A DNA stretch of 38,304 bases, taken from Leptolinea sp. UBA5203 (GTDB taxonomy: Bacteria; Chloroflexota; Anaerolineae; Anaerolineales; Anaerolineaceae). A model generated the notes under the pieces. It was not told the DNA's origin. It did no database searches and worked only from the letters and a program-made list of their open reading frames with translations. Each line of letters begins with the position of its first letter. Position 1 is the stretch's first letter. Positions 7,752 through 17,744 of this stretch are shown here, one piece after another. The stretch spans positions 42,496 through 80,799 of the forward strand of contig DHVR01000054.1 in assembly GCA_002412765.1 (NCBI GenBank). The letters are read 5' to 3'. The position numbers and the translations under genes were made by a program.

Positions 7752-10700
7752 ATGAATCCATTTCTTCGTCGATTATTAGTTGTTACGCTTTTTAGCGTAT
7801 TGATCCTGACTTCCTGTAATGGGGAAAATAAGCCAAAGGGGACCCCAACGCCGGAATTAACCGCATCGCCGACGGAAGTCGTGCGGCAGTTAAGTGTTGA
7901 GGATGTCCTGAAGGGGGAGACGGTTCTACATCCCCTGATCCTGGAATTCAGCCCCGCAATGGGCGAATCCTTACACCTGGATGGGAAGATCAGCCTGACG
8001 TTTGATCAGGCCATGGATGCGAAAAGTGTTGAAGCCGCCTGGCAACTTCATGACAGTGCTGGAGAAAGTGTAACTGGTAGTTTTGTCTGGCAGGAGGGTA
8101 AACAGAAATTAGTTTTCACTCCTGGCAGTTCATTCCTGGCCGGGGAAAGTTACAAGCTTACCCTGCAGGAGTCCGCCGCATCTGCGGCCGAGGTTCCCCT
8201 GGCGGAGGCATTTGAGCAGCAATTTTTCACCCCCGTCCCCTTGAAAATCAGCCAGGTTTTCCCTGAAGCGGACAGCGTCGAAATTGAGACAACCACCTGG
8301 ATCACCGTAATTTTCAACCAACCGGTTGTCGCTCTGGGCATTCAGGAAGATCAGACCGCCTTGGTTCAGCCACTGACATTTGATCCGCCGATTACCGGAC
8401 AGGGGGAATGGATCAACACCTCCGTGTATGTCTTCCAGCCGGAACCGCCTCTGTTCGGCGGCATGAAGTACACCGTCAGTTTAAAAAATGAGGATCAGGA
8501 TACGGGGTTTGTTTTAGCCGAACCCTTTCAATGGGCTTTTTCCACCCTCAAACCCTCTATTAAATGGATCGCGGTGGATGACAATTGGATCTCACCACCC
8601 TCCACTTCGATTGAACAACCTGTTTCCATGCTGCCAAAAATTGAACTCAGTTTCTTTCAACCCATGGAGACTGCAACCTTTTGGGATAAAATCCACCTGG
8701 TGGCAGGGGATGATAAGGAAATCCCACTGCGTTCCCAATGGAATAAGGAAGGCACAGCAGTTACCCTCTATCCCAGGCAATTCCTGTTGATGGGAAATTA
8801 TGCCTATGATTTGGTGATTGACGCAGACGCCAAGGCACAAAACGGTGGCATGCTGCAAGAAGAAATCCGTACTACTTTTCACACGGTTCCGGTACCCGGT
8901 ATCCAACAAATTTACCTGGATAGCGGACGAAATGTGGTGGTTAATTTTCTCTCCGATATGAATCAAAAAACTTTTAAAAATAGAATTCGGGTAACCCCGC
9001 CGGTGGAGAACTTAAGCTGGTATTACGACAGCAGTATGCATTCCATGTACATGTACGGCTTTTCCCCATCCACAAGCTATGAAATCAAAATTCTTCCTGG
9101 CACAACGGATATCTTTGGCAATGCCATTAATACGGCCTATAGCGAAATAGTGGAGATTCCCCCAATCAATCCCTATGCCTATTTGAGCCTGCCGGATTTA
9201 TCGCAATATCGAGTCGATGGTCCGCAGGAATTCTTTGTGCAGTTTACTAACATACAATCGCTTGATTTTGAATTGTATGAGTTAAGCGAAACTGACTTTT
9301 TATCCCGCATATCCAAAGGGACGCAGGTGATCACAGAAGGGGATCCCGTATGGCAGCAGCATGTGGAAATCGACAAGCCGCTGGATGCCAGAGTAAATCA
9401 AAAATTCGACCTAAGTCAGGGTGGAGAGAATAGTCTGGTTCCCGGGTACTATTTCCTGGGCATGGACAGCGCAGATGTCACCTATGAAGGCAAAGGCCGT
9501 TTCCTGGATACGCGCCTCTTGATGGTGGTTTCCGACAGCTTGAATTTGAAAGTATCCGAAGGCAACGGACTGGTATGGATGACTGGATTGACCTCTGGCA
9601 CTCCGACAGCAAAAATGCCTGTAACTGTTTTTGACCAGGATCAAACCATCATCGCAGAAGGCGAAACGGATCAGGACGGTTTGTTTGCCTTTGACTTGAG
9701 CATGGATCAAACCGATGTCACCCTGTACGCCTCGAGCAGCAGTAAAAATCATTTCGGCTTTTCCAGCCAGGACTGGTACAGCGGGGTTTCCTCGGATGAT
9801 TTTGGGATTTGGTCCACCTATTATTCCAGGAATACCTATGATTCATTAACCAGTTACGTCTACACCGATCGGCCTTTGTACCGACCAAATCAACCGGTGT
9901 ATTTCAAGGGTGTGGTGCGCAGGGACCGCGACCTGATCTATTCGCTGCCGGACAGTAAGGTCAGCAAAGTGGAGGTGGTGATTGAGAACTATGAGAAGGA
10001 AATCTTCCGCAAGGAATACCCCCTCTCCGCTTTTGGCTCCTTTAATGGGGAATTTAAGCTGGATGCGGAAACCGCTTTGGGTACGTATTTCATCACGGCG
10101 TACAATCCGGAAGACGACACTGTGATTGGATCCGTGACCTTCAATGTGGCCGAATATCGCAAACCGGAATTTATCGTGGAAGTCAGTGCCACCCCTGAAG
10201 AAGTAGCGCTAGGGGATAAGCTGTTGGCAGTGGTCAACAGCCGCTATTATGCGGGGGGGGCCTTGCCCGGTGCATATGTATCTTATTCGTTAACGTCCTC
10301 TCCCTATTTCTTCAGCGGCAGCGGCGATTTTGACGAGTACAGTTTTGTCGATCAGGTGACTTATTACTCCGGTAGGGATACCGGGGAAGATTATTATCGC
10401 CTGGTCACGGAAGGGATTGGGGAAACTGATGAGGCGGGTGTCTTCTCTATTCAGATTCCGGCGGATAAACGAGATGCCAAAGGCAGCCGCTCCTTGACTT
10501 TGGATGCTACAGTGACCGACCTAAGCGGCAACGCAGTCAGTGGACAGGCCTCTGTGATTGCCCACAGCAGTGAGGTGTATGTCGGGGTGAAATCAGAAGG
10601 TTATGTCGGCCAGGCAGGCGAGGAACAGAAGTTCAGTCTGGCGGCCGTGGATTGGAACAGTGATCCAATTGCGGATCAAAACCTTTCAGCGACGATTTAC

Positions 10701-13700
10701 AAATTGGATTGGTACAGTGTGCAAAAAGAAGATGCCAGCGGAGTGCTGCATTGGGAATACAGCAGCAAGGAAATTCCGGTGCAGCGATTCCAGTCCCTCA
10801 AAACGAATGCGGATGGTCTGGCGAGCATTGCCTTTACCCCGGAAGTGGGCGGCAACTATTTTGCCCGGGTGAGTACACTGGATTCTAAAGCACGCAAGTC
10901 GCAGGCCAGCGCCATGATGTGGATTTCGGGCGGGGAGTATATCTCCTGGCAGCAAAATGACGACCGCACCTTCAATCTGGTAACGGATAAAGACAGCTAC
11001 AATCCCGGTGATGAAGCCGAAATTCTGATCGCATCTCCGTATCAAGGTACCTCTTATGCCCTGCTGACCGTAGAGCGTGGATTGATTCGCAGCCAGCAGG
11101 TGCTGAAATTAACCGACAATAGCACGGTAGTCAAACTGCCGATCACTAAGGATATGGCGCCCATTGTTTATGTCTCGGTGCTGGTCGTCAAGGGGGTCGA
11201 CGAGTTGAACCTCTACCCTGATTTCAAAATGAGCATGGCTGCCCTGCATGTTTCCACGGAGGAGCAAGCCTTGCAGGTTTCCGTTGCCGCAGACCCGCTG
11301 GAAGCCGGCCCAGGGGACAAGGTGACTTATGATATTGAAGTACTGGATGCTGCAGGCAAACCCGCTGCCGCAGAAGTCTCTTTAGGGTTGACGGATCTGG
11401 CCGTATTGGCCTTGAGTGATCCGAACTCTCCATCTATGCTGGATTATTTCTATCAAGAACGCGGGCTTTCGGTGCAAACCTCAATCCCAATCACACGCAA
11501 TATTGAGGCTTATAACGCCTTGATGCAAGCATCCGTGACCGAAGGACAATTGGCCGGCAGCGGCGGCGGAAAGGGCGGCGGGGATGAAGGCGTGCCGTTG
11601 GTGCGTCAAAATTTCCCGGATACCACGTATTGGATGCCGGACGCCATCACAGATGAGAATGGAAAAGTAAGGGTCACCGTGACCCTGCCGGATACCCTGA
11701 CCACCTGGCGTATGGACAGCCGCGCGGTGACAACCGCCACTCAGGCCGGTCAAAGCACGGTGGATATCCTTAGCACCAAGCCATTGATGGTTCGTCCGCA
11801 AACACCGCGTTTCTTTGTGGTGGGCGACGCGTTGACCCTGGGTACGGCGGTGCATAACAATTCGGATAAGACCCTGGAGGTTGTGGTCAGTCTGGAAGCC
11901 ACAGGATTGGCGATCAGCGGAGAGGCGGAGCAGACAGTGGAGATTCCAGCCGGTCAGCAGGTATATGTCATCTGGCCGGTGACGGTGCCTGCCGATTCGG
12001 TTCGGGCGGATCTAACCTTCCGCGCCTCAGGCGGCGGCTTTGAAGACGCCAGCCTACCCACGCTGGGAACGCTGGATCATCAAGGCATCCCGGTTTACCG
12101 GTTTGAAGTGCCAGAAACGGTCAGCACTTCCGGCTCGATGAATGAGGCCGGTCTGCTTACCGAAACCATCCAACTGCCGCAGACCATGAGCATTGCAGAG
12201 GGCAGCTTGAACATCACCATTGAACCATCCCTGACTGCCGGTTTGCAAGCCGGGTTGGATTATCTGGAACATTACCCGTATGAATGCACCGAACAGACCA
12301 TCTCGCGCTTTTTGCCCAATTTGCTCAGCTATCAGGCGATGAAGAAGGCCGGCATGCAGAACGCAGAATTGGAAACCAAACTAAGCGAGGAGATCAATTT
12401 GGCCATGCAGCGCCTGGATAATGCTCAACTCAGCGACGGTGGCTGGGGCTGGTGGCCTGGCAATAGCCAAAGCCATCCCTTGACATCCGCTTATGTGATG
12501 TTTGGCCTGTGGCAGGCCAAACAGGCAGATTTCGCGGTGAGTGAAACAATGCTGAACGAAGGGAAAACCTATTTGCTGGATAAGATTAATAAATTTAGTA
12601 AAGAGGAATTTTCACGATCCACCTATGAGCAAAACACTTTGGCTTTTATGCTGTATGTGTCGGCTCAAATGGATCAACCGGTGGTAAGTCAGGCGGTGCA
12701 GTTGTTTGATCATTGGGAATATCTCTCCCTGGAAGCCCGCGCGTATCTGGCTTATACCCTCTATGAAATCAATCCCGAGGATAAACGCATTAGTACTTTG
12801 ATGAGCGGCCTGGTGGACGAAGCCATCCTCAGTGCCAGCGGTGCCCATTGGGAAGATCCGATCCATGACCCGTGGAACTGGAGCACGGATACCCGTACCA
12901 CTGCCGTGATTCTGGATACCATGATTCAAGTCGATCCACAGAATCCATTGACCGCCAATGCGGTGCGCTGGTTGATGCGCAATCGAACGCAAGGGCATTG
13001 GGCCAGTACACAGGAAACTGCCTGGACGTTGATCTCCCTGACGCACTGGATGGAAATCAGCGGGGATTTGCAGGCCGATTATGGCTATGGGGTATTGTTC
13101 AATGGCGATGAATTGCAAACCAGTGAAGTTACCTTGGACTCTCTGGAAGAAATCCGCACTTTACAGGTGGATATAAAGGACTTTGTTCAGGAGGGTCTTA
13201 ATCGCCTGACTATCGCCCGCACGGACGGTCCAGGAAATTTGTACTATACGGCGGATTTGAACATCAAGCTGCCGGTGGATGAGGTTAAGGCACTGGATCA
13301 GGGGCTGTTGATTTCACGCAGCTATTACCAACTGGATGATTTGAAGACGCCGGTGGTTCAAGCTCAGCAGGGTGATACGCTGATGGCGGAAATCACCCTG
13401 GTGGTTCCGCAGACCGCGCATTACCTGCTGGTGGAGGATATGCTCCCGGCTGGCTTTGAAGCGGTGGACACCTCGTTGAAAACCAGCGAATCCTATTACG
13501 GCGAACTTGGCCTGGAAAATCTGCGCGGCTGGGGCTGGTGGAATTTTGAACACGTCGAATTACGCGATGAGAAAGTGGTTCTCTCCGCAGAATTGTTGCC
13601 TGCGGGAACCTACAGTTACACTTATTTGGTAAGGGCATCCTTCCCTGGAAAATTCAACGTCATCCCGCCCGTGGCACAGGAATTTTACTTCCCGGATATC

Positions 13701-13742
13701 TACGGACGCGGCGATGGCAGCCAGTTTGAAGTGCTGCCGTAA
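7752..13742 (+). CDS. Bacterial alpha-2-macroglobulin lipoprotein
   Basis: A 1996-residue lipoprotein. The signal peptide ends in lipobox LTSC with Cys22. Residues about 60-480 hold several Big_5/MG-like beta domains, each beginning with an LSFxQPM or VIFNQPV-type strand. MG2 begins near residue 700 at YVYTDRPLYRPNQPVYFKG, with the YRKPEF strand after it. A Gly-rich exposed stretch near 1270 precedes VRQNFPDTTYWMPD (about 1282), the usual start of the A2M core. The thioester motif CTEQ is intact at Cys1512-Gln1515, followed by a helical TED domain with GGWGWWPG, and a C-terminal receptor-binding-like beta domain. Such proteins are thought to trap proteases that breach the envelope, by thioester cross-linking. 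GAGGTGA lies 3 bases before the ATG. The pbpC gene follows in the same direction, the canonical partner arrangement. Confidence 0.95.
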   Translation: MNPFLRRLLVVTLFSVLILTSCNGENKPKGTPTPELTASPTEVVRQLSVEDVLKGETVLHPLILEFSPAMGESLHLDGKISLTFDQAMDAKSVEAAWQLHDSAGESVTGSFVWQEGKQKLVFTPGSSFLAGESYKLTLQESAASAAEVPLAEAFEQQFFTPVPLKISQVFPEADSVEIETTTWITVIFNQPVVALGIQEDQTALVQPLTFDPPITGQGEWINTSVYVFQPEPPLFGGMKYTVSLKNEDQDTGFVLAEPFQWAFSTLKPSIKWIAVDDNWISPPSTSIEQPVSMLPKIELSFFQPMETATFWDKIHLVAGDDKEIPLRSQWNKEGTAVTLYPRQFLLMGNYAYDLVIDADAKAQNGGMLQEEIRTTFHTVPVPGIQQIYLDSGRNVVVNFLSDMNQKTFKNRIRVTPPVENLSWYYDSSMHSMYMYGFSPSTSYEIKILPGTTDIFGNAINTAYSEIVEIPPINPYAYLSLPDLSQYRVDGPQEFFVQFTNIQSLDFELYELSETDFLSRISKGTQVITEGDPVWQQHVEIDKPLDARVNQKFDLSQGGENSLVPGYYFLGMDSADVTYEGKGRFLDTRLLMVVSDSLNLKVSEGNGLVWMTGLTSGTPTAKMPVTVFDQDQTIIAEGETDQDGLFAFDLSMDQTDVTLYASSSSKNHFGFSSQDWYSGVSSDDFGIWSTYYSRNTYDSLTSYVYTDRPLYRPNQPVYFKGVVRRDRDLIYSLPDSKVSKVEVVIENYEKEIFRKEYPLSAFGSFNGEFKLDAETALGTYFITAYNPEDDTVIGSVTFNVAEYRKPEFIVEVSATPEEVALGDKLLAVVNSRYYAGGALPGAYVSYSLTSSPYFFSGSGDFDEYSFVDQVTYYSGRDTGEDYYRLVTEGIGETDEAGVFSIQIPADKRDAKGSRSLTLDATVTDLSGNAVSGQASVIAHSSEVYVGVKSEGYVGQAGEEQKFSLAAVDWNSDPIADQNLSATIYKLDWYSVQKEDASGVLHWEYSSKEIPVQRFQSLKTNADGLASIAFTPEVGGNYFARVSTLDSKARKSQASAMMWISGGEYISWQQNDDRTFNLVTDKDSYNPGDEAEILIASPYQGTSYALLTVERGLIRSQQVLKLTDNSTVVKLPITKDMAPIVYVSVLVVKGVDELNLYPDFKMSMAALHVSTEEQALQVSVAADPLEAGPGDKVTYDIEVLDAAGKPAAAEVSLGLTDLAVLALSDPNSPSMLDYFYQERGLSVQTSIPITRNIEAYNALMQASVTEGQLAGSGGGKGGGDEGVPLVRQNFPDTTYWMPDAITDENGKVRVTVTLPDTLTTWRMDSRAVTTATQAGQSTVDILSTKPLMVRPQTPRFFVVGDALTLGTAVHNNSDKTLEVVVSLEATGLAISGEAEQTVEIPAGQQVYVIWPVTVPADSVRADLTFRASGGGFEDASLPTLGTLDHQGIPVYRFEVPETVSTSGSMNEAGLLTETIQLPQTMSIAEGSLNITIEPSLTAGLQAGLDYLEHYPYECTEQTISRFLPNLLSYQAMKKAGMQNAELETKLSEEINLAMQRLDNAQLSDGGWGWWPGNSQSHPLTSAYVMFGLWQAKQADFAVSETMLNEGKTYLLDKINKFSKEEFSRSTYEQNTLAFMLYVSAQMDQPVVSQAVQLFDHWEYLSLEARAYLAYTLYEINPEDKRISTLMSGLVDEAILSASGAHWEDPIHDPWNWSTDTRTTAVILDTMIQVDPQNPLTANAVRWLMRNRTQGHWASTQETAWTLISLTHWMEISGDLQADYGYGVLFNGDELQTSEVTLDSLEEIRTLQVDIKDFVQEGLNRLTIARTDGPGNLYYTADLNIKLPVDEVKALDQGLLISRSYYQLDDLKTPVVQAQQGDTLMAEITLVVPQTAHYLLVEDMLPAGFEAVDTSLKTSESYYGELGLENLRGWGWWNFEHVELRDEKVVLSAELLPAGTYSYTYLVRASFPGKFNVIPPVAQEFYFPDIYGRGDGSQFEVLP

Positions 13743-13767
13743 GGAATAAAGAGGAAGGGCAGTCAAG

Positions 13768-13819
13768 ACCCGTAAAGGCAATTCATACTCTGCGAGCACT
13801 TTGAATTGCCTCTACGGGT
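13768..13819. repeat. 18-bp-arm inverted repeat between A2M and pbpC
   Basis: ACCCGTAAAGGCAATTCA (13768-13785) and TGAATTGCCTCTACGGGT (13802-13819) pair over 18 bp with one mismatch around a 16-base loop. No T-tract follows. It may attenuate or end the A2M transcript, or be an interspersed palindromic repeat; similar ACCCGTAGGGGCAATTCA-type palindromes are, from memory, scattered in some cyanobacterial and Chloroflexota genomes. Confidence 0.6.
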
Positions 13820-13881
13820 GGTGTTGATTGTATATTTGGCAATATCATCCATGTAAATTAACCTTTTCTGACAGCACCTCA

Positions 13882-13912
13882 TTGTTTAAAAACAGGAATT
13901 TTCGGATAAAAT
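13882..13912 (+). promoter_or_regulatory. Possible promoter for pbpC
   Basis: TAAAAT at 13907-13912 with TTGTTT at 13882-13887 (19-base spacer) lies just before the gene. The predicted leader is very short. If real, pbpC can be expressed apart from the A2M gene. Confidence 0.35.
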
Positions 13913-13933
13913 GCTCTTACTGAGGTGTTGGAT

Positions 13934-16429
13934 TTGCGAAAGTTGACCTGGTTACAGAAAAATTTCTTTCAAAAGATCACCCTGCTCGCTGCCAGCTTGC
14001 TCTTAATGGGTCTGGCCTGGTGTTTTTGGGCTCTCCATGACTTGCCCGATCCGGCCAGCCTGCCGGAACGGGCGCACAGCCCCAGCATCCGCATTGAGGA
14101 CCGCAACGGCCAATTATTGTATGAAATTCTATCGGATCAGGAAACCCGGCACAGTCCGGTGGCACTGGATCAGATTCCCATGGCATTGCAGCAGGCGGTG
14201 ATTGCCACCGAAGACCGCACTTTCTACGAAAATCAGGGCGTGGATGCCGGCGGGATATTGCGCTCGCTTTGGATCAATTTACAGGGCGGGGAGACGCTGG
14301 CCGGGGGCAGCACCATCACCCAGCAGGTGGTGCGCAATTTATTGTTTGAGCCCGAAGAACGCTATCAACGCAGTTTGAAACGTAAATTTCGTGAGGCTGT
14401 GCTGGCCTGGCAGCTTACCCGTAGCTATACCAAGGATGAAATTCTGACACTGTATCTCAACCAGACCGATTTTGGAAATTTCAGCATTGGGGTGGAAGCG
14501 GCTGCCCAGACTTATTTTGGCAAGCCGGTCAGCCGGCTGGATTTGGCGGAGTGTGCCTTTTTGGCTGGCCTGCCCCAATCGCCCACCTTGTATGATCCCT
14601 TTACACATCCGGAAGCCGCCCTGGCACGGCAGCAGATTGTGCTGGGCTTGATGGTGAAGGCCGGTCTGCTCAGCCCGCAAGAAAGAGAACTGGCCGCAGC
14701 AGAGCCGATCCAATTGACCGCCTATTCCTTTCCCATGCAGGCGCCCCATTTTGTCCTGATGGTGAAGGCCCAACTGACCGATTTGCTGCCCGAGGAGACT
14801 TTCCAGCAATCCGGCTCCTGGGTGGTGCATACCACGCTGGATTTGAACTGGCAGCAGTTGGCTGAAGCTGCCGTCAAGACGCAGATGCAGCGCGTCGCGC
14901 AGGATGCAAAAGCCCCCCTGGGACATAATTTGAATAATGCCGCTGTGGTGGTCCTGGTTCCGCGAAGCGGAGAGATCATGGCCATGGTGGGCAGCCCGGA
15001 TTACAAGGATGCCGCACACAGCGGCGCGCTGAATATGGCAATCGCGCCTCGGCAACCGGGCTCTTCCCTTAAACCATTGATTTACGCCAGGGCACTGGAT
15101 CCGACTCAGGAGGCTCCCTGGACGGCCGCCAGCATGCTCTTGGACGTCAGGACGAACTTTACCACCCATGATCAAAAAGCCTACACACCTTCCAATTATG
15201 ACGGTCTGGAACATGGCCCTGTGCTGCTGCGTGAGGCGCTGGCTTCGTCATTGAATATTCCGGCGGTACTGGCTTTGGATCATGTGGGATTGCAGTCCTT
15301 CGCGGATTTTGCGGCTCAATTGGGTATGCAGCCCTGGCATGATCTGGATGGACTGGATTTGTCTCTGGCGCTGGGGGGTGGGGAAGTGACTCTGCTGGAT
15401 CTGACCTCTGCCTATGGCGTTTTTGCCAACGGCGGTCTGCGCCTGGCGCCCTATGCCGTCAGCAGTATTACGGATGGGCAGGGGAGCATCTTTTACCAGC
15501 ATGAGTTGGAATCCAGTGTACGGGTGATGGACGAACGAGTCGCCTGGTTGATCAGCGATATCTTGAGCGATGACCCTGCCCGCTATCTGGGGTTTGGCCG
15601 CAACAGCATCCTGCAATTGGACCGGCCCGCGGCGGTCAAGACCGGCACCACCACCAATTTTCATGACAACTGGACCGTGGGATACACACCATCCCTGGTG
15701 GTGGGGGTGTGGGCAGGTAATACCAATCATGAGGGCATGCGCGATATCACCGGCTTGACCGGCGCGGCGCCCATTTGGGCGCAAACCATGCGCTCCATCC
15801 TGACCGGAACCAACGAGGAAGAGTTTAACCGGCCTGTGGATATGGTACAGCTTCCGGTGTGTAAGTTATCCGGGTTAATCCCTGGGGATGCCTGTACCCA
15901 GCAGAAAATGGAATGGTTTATTCCCGGAACAGAACCCACAGCGGTGGATACCTTTCATCAAGTTGTCTTGTTGGACAGCCGCGACGGACTGCTGGCGGAT
16001 GACAGCACCCCTGCGGAAGAGCGTTATCCGGCTGTTGCTCTGAATCTGCCTGTGGCAGTACAGCGTTGGGCACAGGAGCAAGGTCTCCTGCTGCTTGCGG
16101 ACGTCGTTCGTGATCCGTTGGCTGAAAGACCCGCCGAAGCCAATGGGCAGGGCTTGATGATTACCTCACCGGCCAACGGCAGCATTTATCATCTGGCCAA
16201 AGGGGTACCTCCGGAATCGCAGCAGATTCAAATTCAAATTGCCGGTGCTGCTGGTATGAAGCAGGTCAATTATTATCTGGATGACAGCCAGCTCGCAACG
16301 GTTAATGCAGCACCCTATACATTCTGGTGGCCGTTGGCAAGAGGCAGCCATGTGCTGAAGGCAGTGGTCCTATTGGATGGGGGAGATTTCTTAAGCAGTG
16401 AACCCGTCAGCTTTACGGTGAAGGAATAA
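13934..16429 (+). CDS. pbpC: Penicillin-binding protein 1C
   Basis: An 831-residue bifunctional class A PBP. After a single N-terminal membrane anchor (about residues 12-33), the GT51 glycosyltransferase domain shows the catalytic Glu93 in EDRTFYENQGVD and the GGSTITQQ motif. The transpeptidase domain shows S377-x-x-K380 (PGSSLK), S439-L-N441 and K569-T-G. Residues about 735-831 are the BiPBP_C beta domain (ITSPANGSIYHL) that separates PBP1C from PBP1A/B. It polymerises and cross-links peptidoglycan on the outer face of the inner membrane; in other bacteria pbpC pairs with an A2M gene (yfhM), as here. I place the start at TTG 13934, because GAGG at 13922-13925 is 8 bases upstream; an in-frame GTG at 13925 is the alternative and would overlap that ribosome site. 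Confidence 0.95.
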   Translation: MRKLTWLQKNFFQKITLLAASLLLMGLAWCFWALHDLPDPASLPERAHSPSIRIEDRNGQLLYEILSDQETRHSPVALDQIPMALQQAVIATEDRTFYENQGVDAGGILRSLWINLQGGETLAGGSTITQQVVRNLLFEPEERYQRSLKRKFREAVLAWQLTRSYTKDEILTLYLNQTDFGNFSIGVEAAAQTYFGKPVSRLDLAECAFLAGLPQSPTLYDPFTHPEAALARQQIVLGLMVKAGLLSPQERELAAAEPIQLTAYSFPMQAPHFVLMVKAQLTDLLPEETFQQSGSWVVHTTLDLNWQQLAEAAVKTQMQRVAQDAKAPLGHNLNNAAVVVLVPRSGEIMAMVGSPDYKDAAHSGALNMAIAPRQPGSSLKPLIYARALDPTQEAPWTAASMLLDVRTNFTTHDQKAYTPSNYDGLEHGPVLLREALASSLNIPAVLALDHVGLQSFADFAAQLGMQPWHDLDGLDLSLALGGGEVTLLDLTSAYGVFANGGLRLAPYAVSSITDGQGSIFYQHELESSVRVMDERVAWLISDILSDDPARYLGFGRNSILQLDRPAAVKTGTTTNFHDNWTVGYTPSLVVGVWAGNTNHEGMRDITGLTGAAPIWAQTMRSILTGTNEEEFNRPVDMVQLPVCKLSGLIPGDACTQQKMEWFIPGTEPTAVDTFHQVVLLDSRDGLLADDSTPAEERYPAVALNLPVAVQRWAQEQGLLLLADVVRDPLAERPAEANGQGLMITSPANGSIYHLAKGVPPESQQIQIQIAGAAGMKQVNYYLDDSQLATVNAAPYTFWWPLARGSHVLKAVVLLDGGDFLSSEPVSFTVKE

Positions 16430-16533
16430 ATTCAATTCCGATGGAACTGTTCTGAATCCATATAATTTAAATAACTAGAAAACCAAAATCATTATTCCAC
16501 GTTCTTCATCATGGAAGCGAGTTTAATTTCTGC

Positions 16534-16575
16534 ATATAAAGGATACTTGACTTAATGTAAAGTATCCTTTATATT
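16534..16575 (+). promoter_or_regulatory. Promoter embedded in a 15-bp inverted repeat
   Basis: ATATAAAGGATACTT (16534-16548) and AAGTATCCTTTATAT (16560-16574) are perfect inverted 15-mers with an 11-base spacer. A near-consensus promoter overlaps them: TTGACT at 16547-16552, a 17-base spacer, and TATATT at 16570-16575. A dimeric repressor bound to both arms would block RNA polymerase. The next gene encodes an HTH protein, so autoregulation is likely. Confidence 0.75.
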
Positions 16576-16593
16576 ATATAGAGGAGGCGGTCA

Positions 16594-16815
16594 ATGGAAC
16601 TTGGAAATACGATTCGACGATGGCGATTTGATGCCCATGAAATGTCCCAACAGGAGCTGGCGGATTTGATTGGGGTTTCCCGCATGACGATTTATTCGAT
16701 TGAGAAGGGGAACTATACACCATCCACGCTCCTGGCCCTGAAAATTGCCCGGGTTTTTAATACCTCGGTGGAGGAAATATTCTTCATCGATGATAAGGAG
16801 CCAAAGAATGAATAA
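16594..16815 (+). CDS. Small Xre/Cro-type HTH regulator
   Basis: A 73-residue protein that is almost entirely one Cro/C1-type helix-turn-helix (residues 5-60: IRRWRFDAHEMSQQELADLIGVSRMTIYSIEKGNYTPS in overlapping segments, with the recognition helix around SRMTIYSIE). It belongs to the compact regulators, typically 65-75 residues, that sit before a membrane-protein gene. GAGGAGG at 16581-16587 gives a strong ribosome site. Its stop overlaps the start of the next gene by 8 bases, so the two are translationally coupled. The inverted repeat just upstream is the expected operator. It is not a recognisable toxin-antitoxin antitoxin, because the partner is a large polytopic membrane protein. Confidence 0.88.
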   Translation: MELGNTIRRWRFDAHEMSQQELADLIGVSRMTIYSIEKGNYTPSTLLALKIARVFNTSVEEIFFIDDKEPKNE

Positions 16816-17704
16816 GAAAGTAATCATTAACTTTTTGGGGATTCTCTCCTTCCTCGGTTTGTTGGTCAGCTTCTGGATTTACAAAACTTTGCAGCCTGTG
16901 CTGATCCCGGCCAACCCACAGCCCTCACCAGAAATGAATTCCCTGGGCAACTTGCCCGTCTTTGTCCTATTCATTAATGCCATCTACCACCTGATTCTTT
17001 TCCAGGTTGCTCTGCAGCAGTACCGCACGGGACCGCGGGTTCTGTTTTTACACTCGCTGTATATTGTGGCGGTGATCCTATCCGGGATCAACCTGCTTAC
17101 CGACTTTACCATTCTGGCTGACATCAGCAATGAATATCTTTTCTGGGATGTGAGCAATTATTGGGCATATCTCTATCTGGATACGGTTTTCCATTTGGGA
17201 ATTGTTGGACTGGGTCTGGTTTTGACCTGGAACGCTCCGGAATTTCGATTAAAGGATCTGTTTCAACAAATCCGCAATGGGGATGATCTCATCTTTCGTT
17301 CCATCCACCATATGGGATTGATCTGTGCAGTCATTGGTTTGGTGGGCATTTATTGGGCGGTCAAGATGGATGTGGGGGAATCGTATAGAGCCGGTTATGT
17401 CCTCGCTGCTGTAATTTTTGCTTTATTCCCGCGAGCCTTCATGGTAGTTTATTGGGGAATTCGCAACCATAAAAAACCACTGCGGGATTGGATGGATGAG
17501 AAACAGTTTTCTGATATGGCTTTTGGGTCTCTCTTGATGACAACCGTCAGTATGCCTATGATCGTTGTGTTTGCCATCCTCAGTGCACTGGAGGTAATTC
17601 AGCTCCCTGTATACGCCTGGCTGATGCTGGTTTTTATGATCATGCTGCTCGTCCATTCGCTGGTGATGGTCTGGAAAAACAGGATGCAAATTGCGACTCA
17701 ATGA
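16808..17704 (+). CDS. Polytopic membrane protein paired with the HTH regulator
   Basis: A 298-residue inner-membrane protein with about eight hydrophobic segments (near residues 5-27, 45-65, 75-95, 117-140, 165-185, 200-222, 235-258 and 262-285). No enzyme or transport motif could be recognised. I start it at ATG 16808, inside the end of the HTH gene; a longer upstream reading would overlap the regulator in another frame. The first 40 residues resemble the N-terminal helix of DUF2975/DUF2178-like partners of small Xre regulators, but the protein is longer than those. It may sense membrane state and antagonise the regulator; that is inference from gene order only. Confidence 0.75.
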   Translation: MNKKVIINFLGILSFLGLLVSFWIYKTLQPVLIPANPQPSPEMNSLGNLPVFVLFINAIYHLILFQVALQQYRTGPRVLFLHSLYIVAVILSGINLLTDFTILADISNEYLFWDVSNYWAYLYLDTVFHLGIVGLGLVLTWNAPEFRLKDLFQQIRNGDDLIFRSIHHMGLICAVIGLVGIYWAVKMDVGESYRAGYVLAAVIFALFPRAFMVVYWGIRNHKKPLRDWMDEKQFSDMAFGSLLMTTVSMPMIVVFAILSALEVIQLPVYAWLMLVFMIMLLVHSLVMVWKNRMQIATQ

Positions 17705-17744
17705 TGACTAAGATCTAAGTTTTTCACCTGTCAAATTTTGAGAT

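Noticed and set aside
14339..15214. 291-residue open frame on the minus strand
   Set aside because: It is a shadow of pbpC, with no family features.
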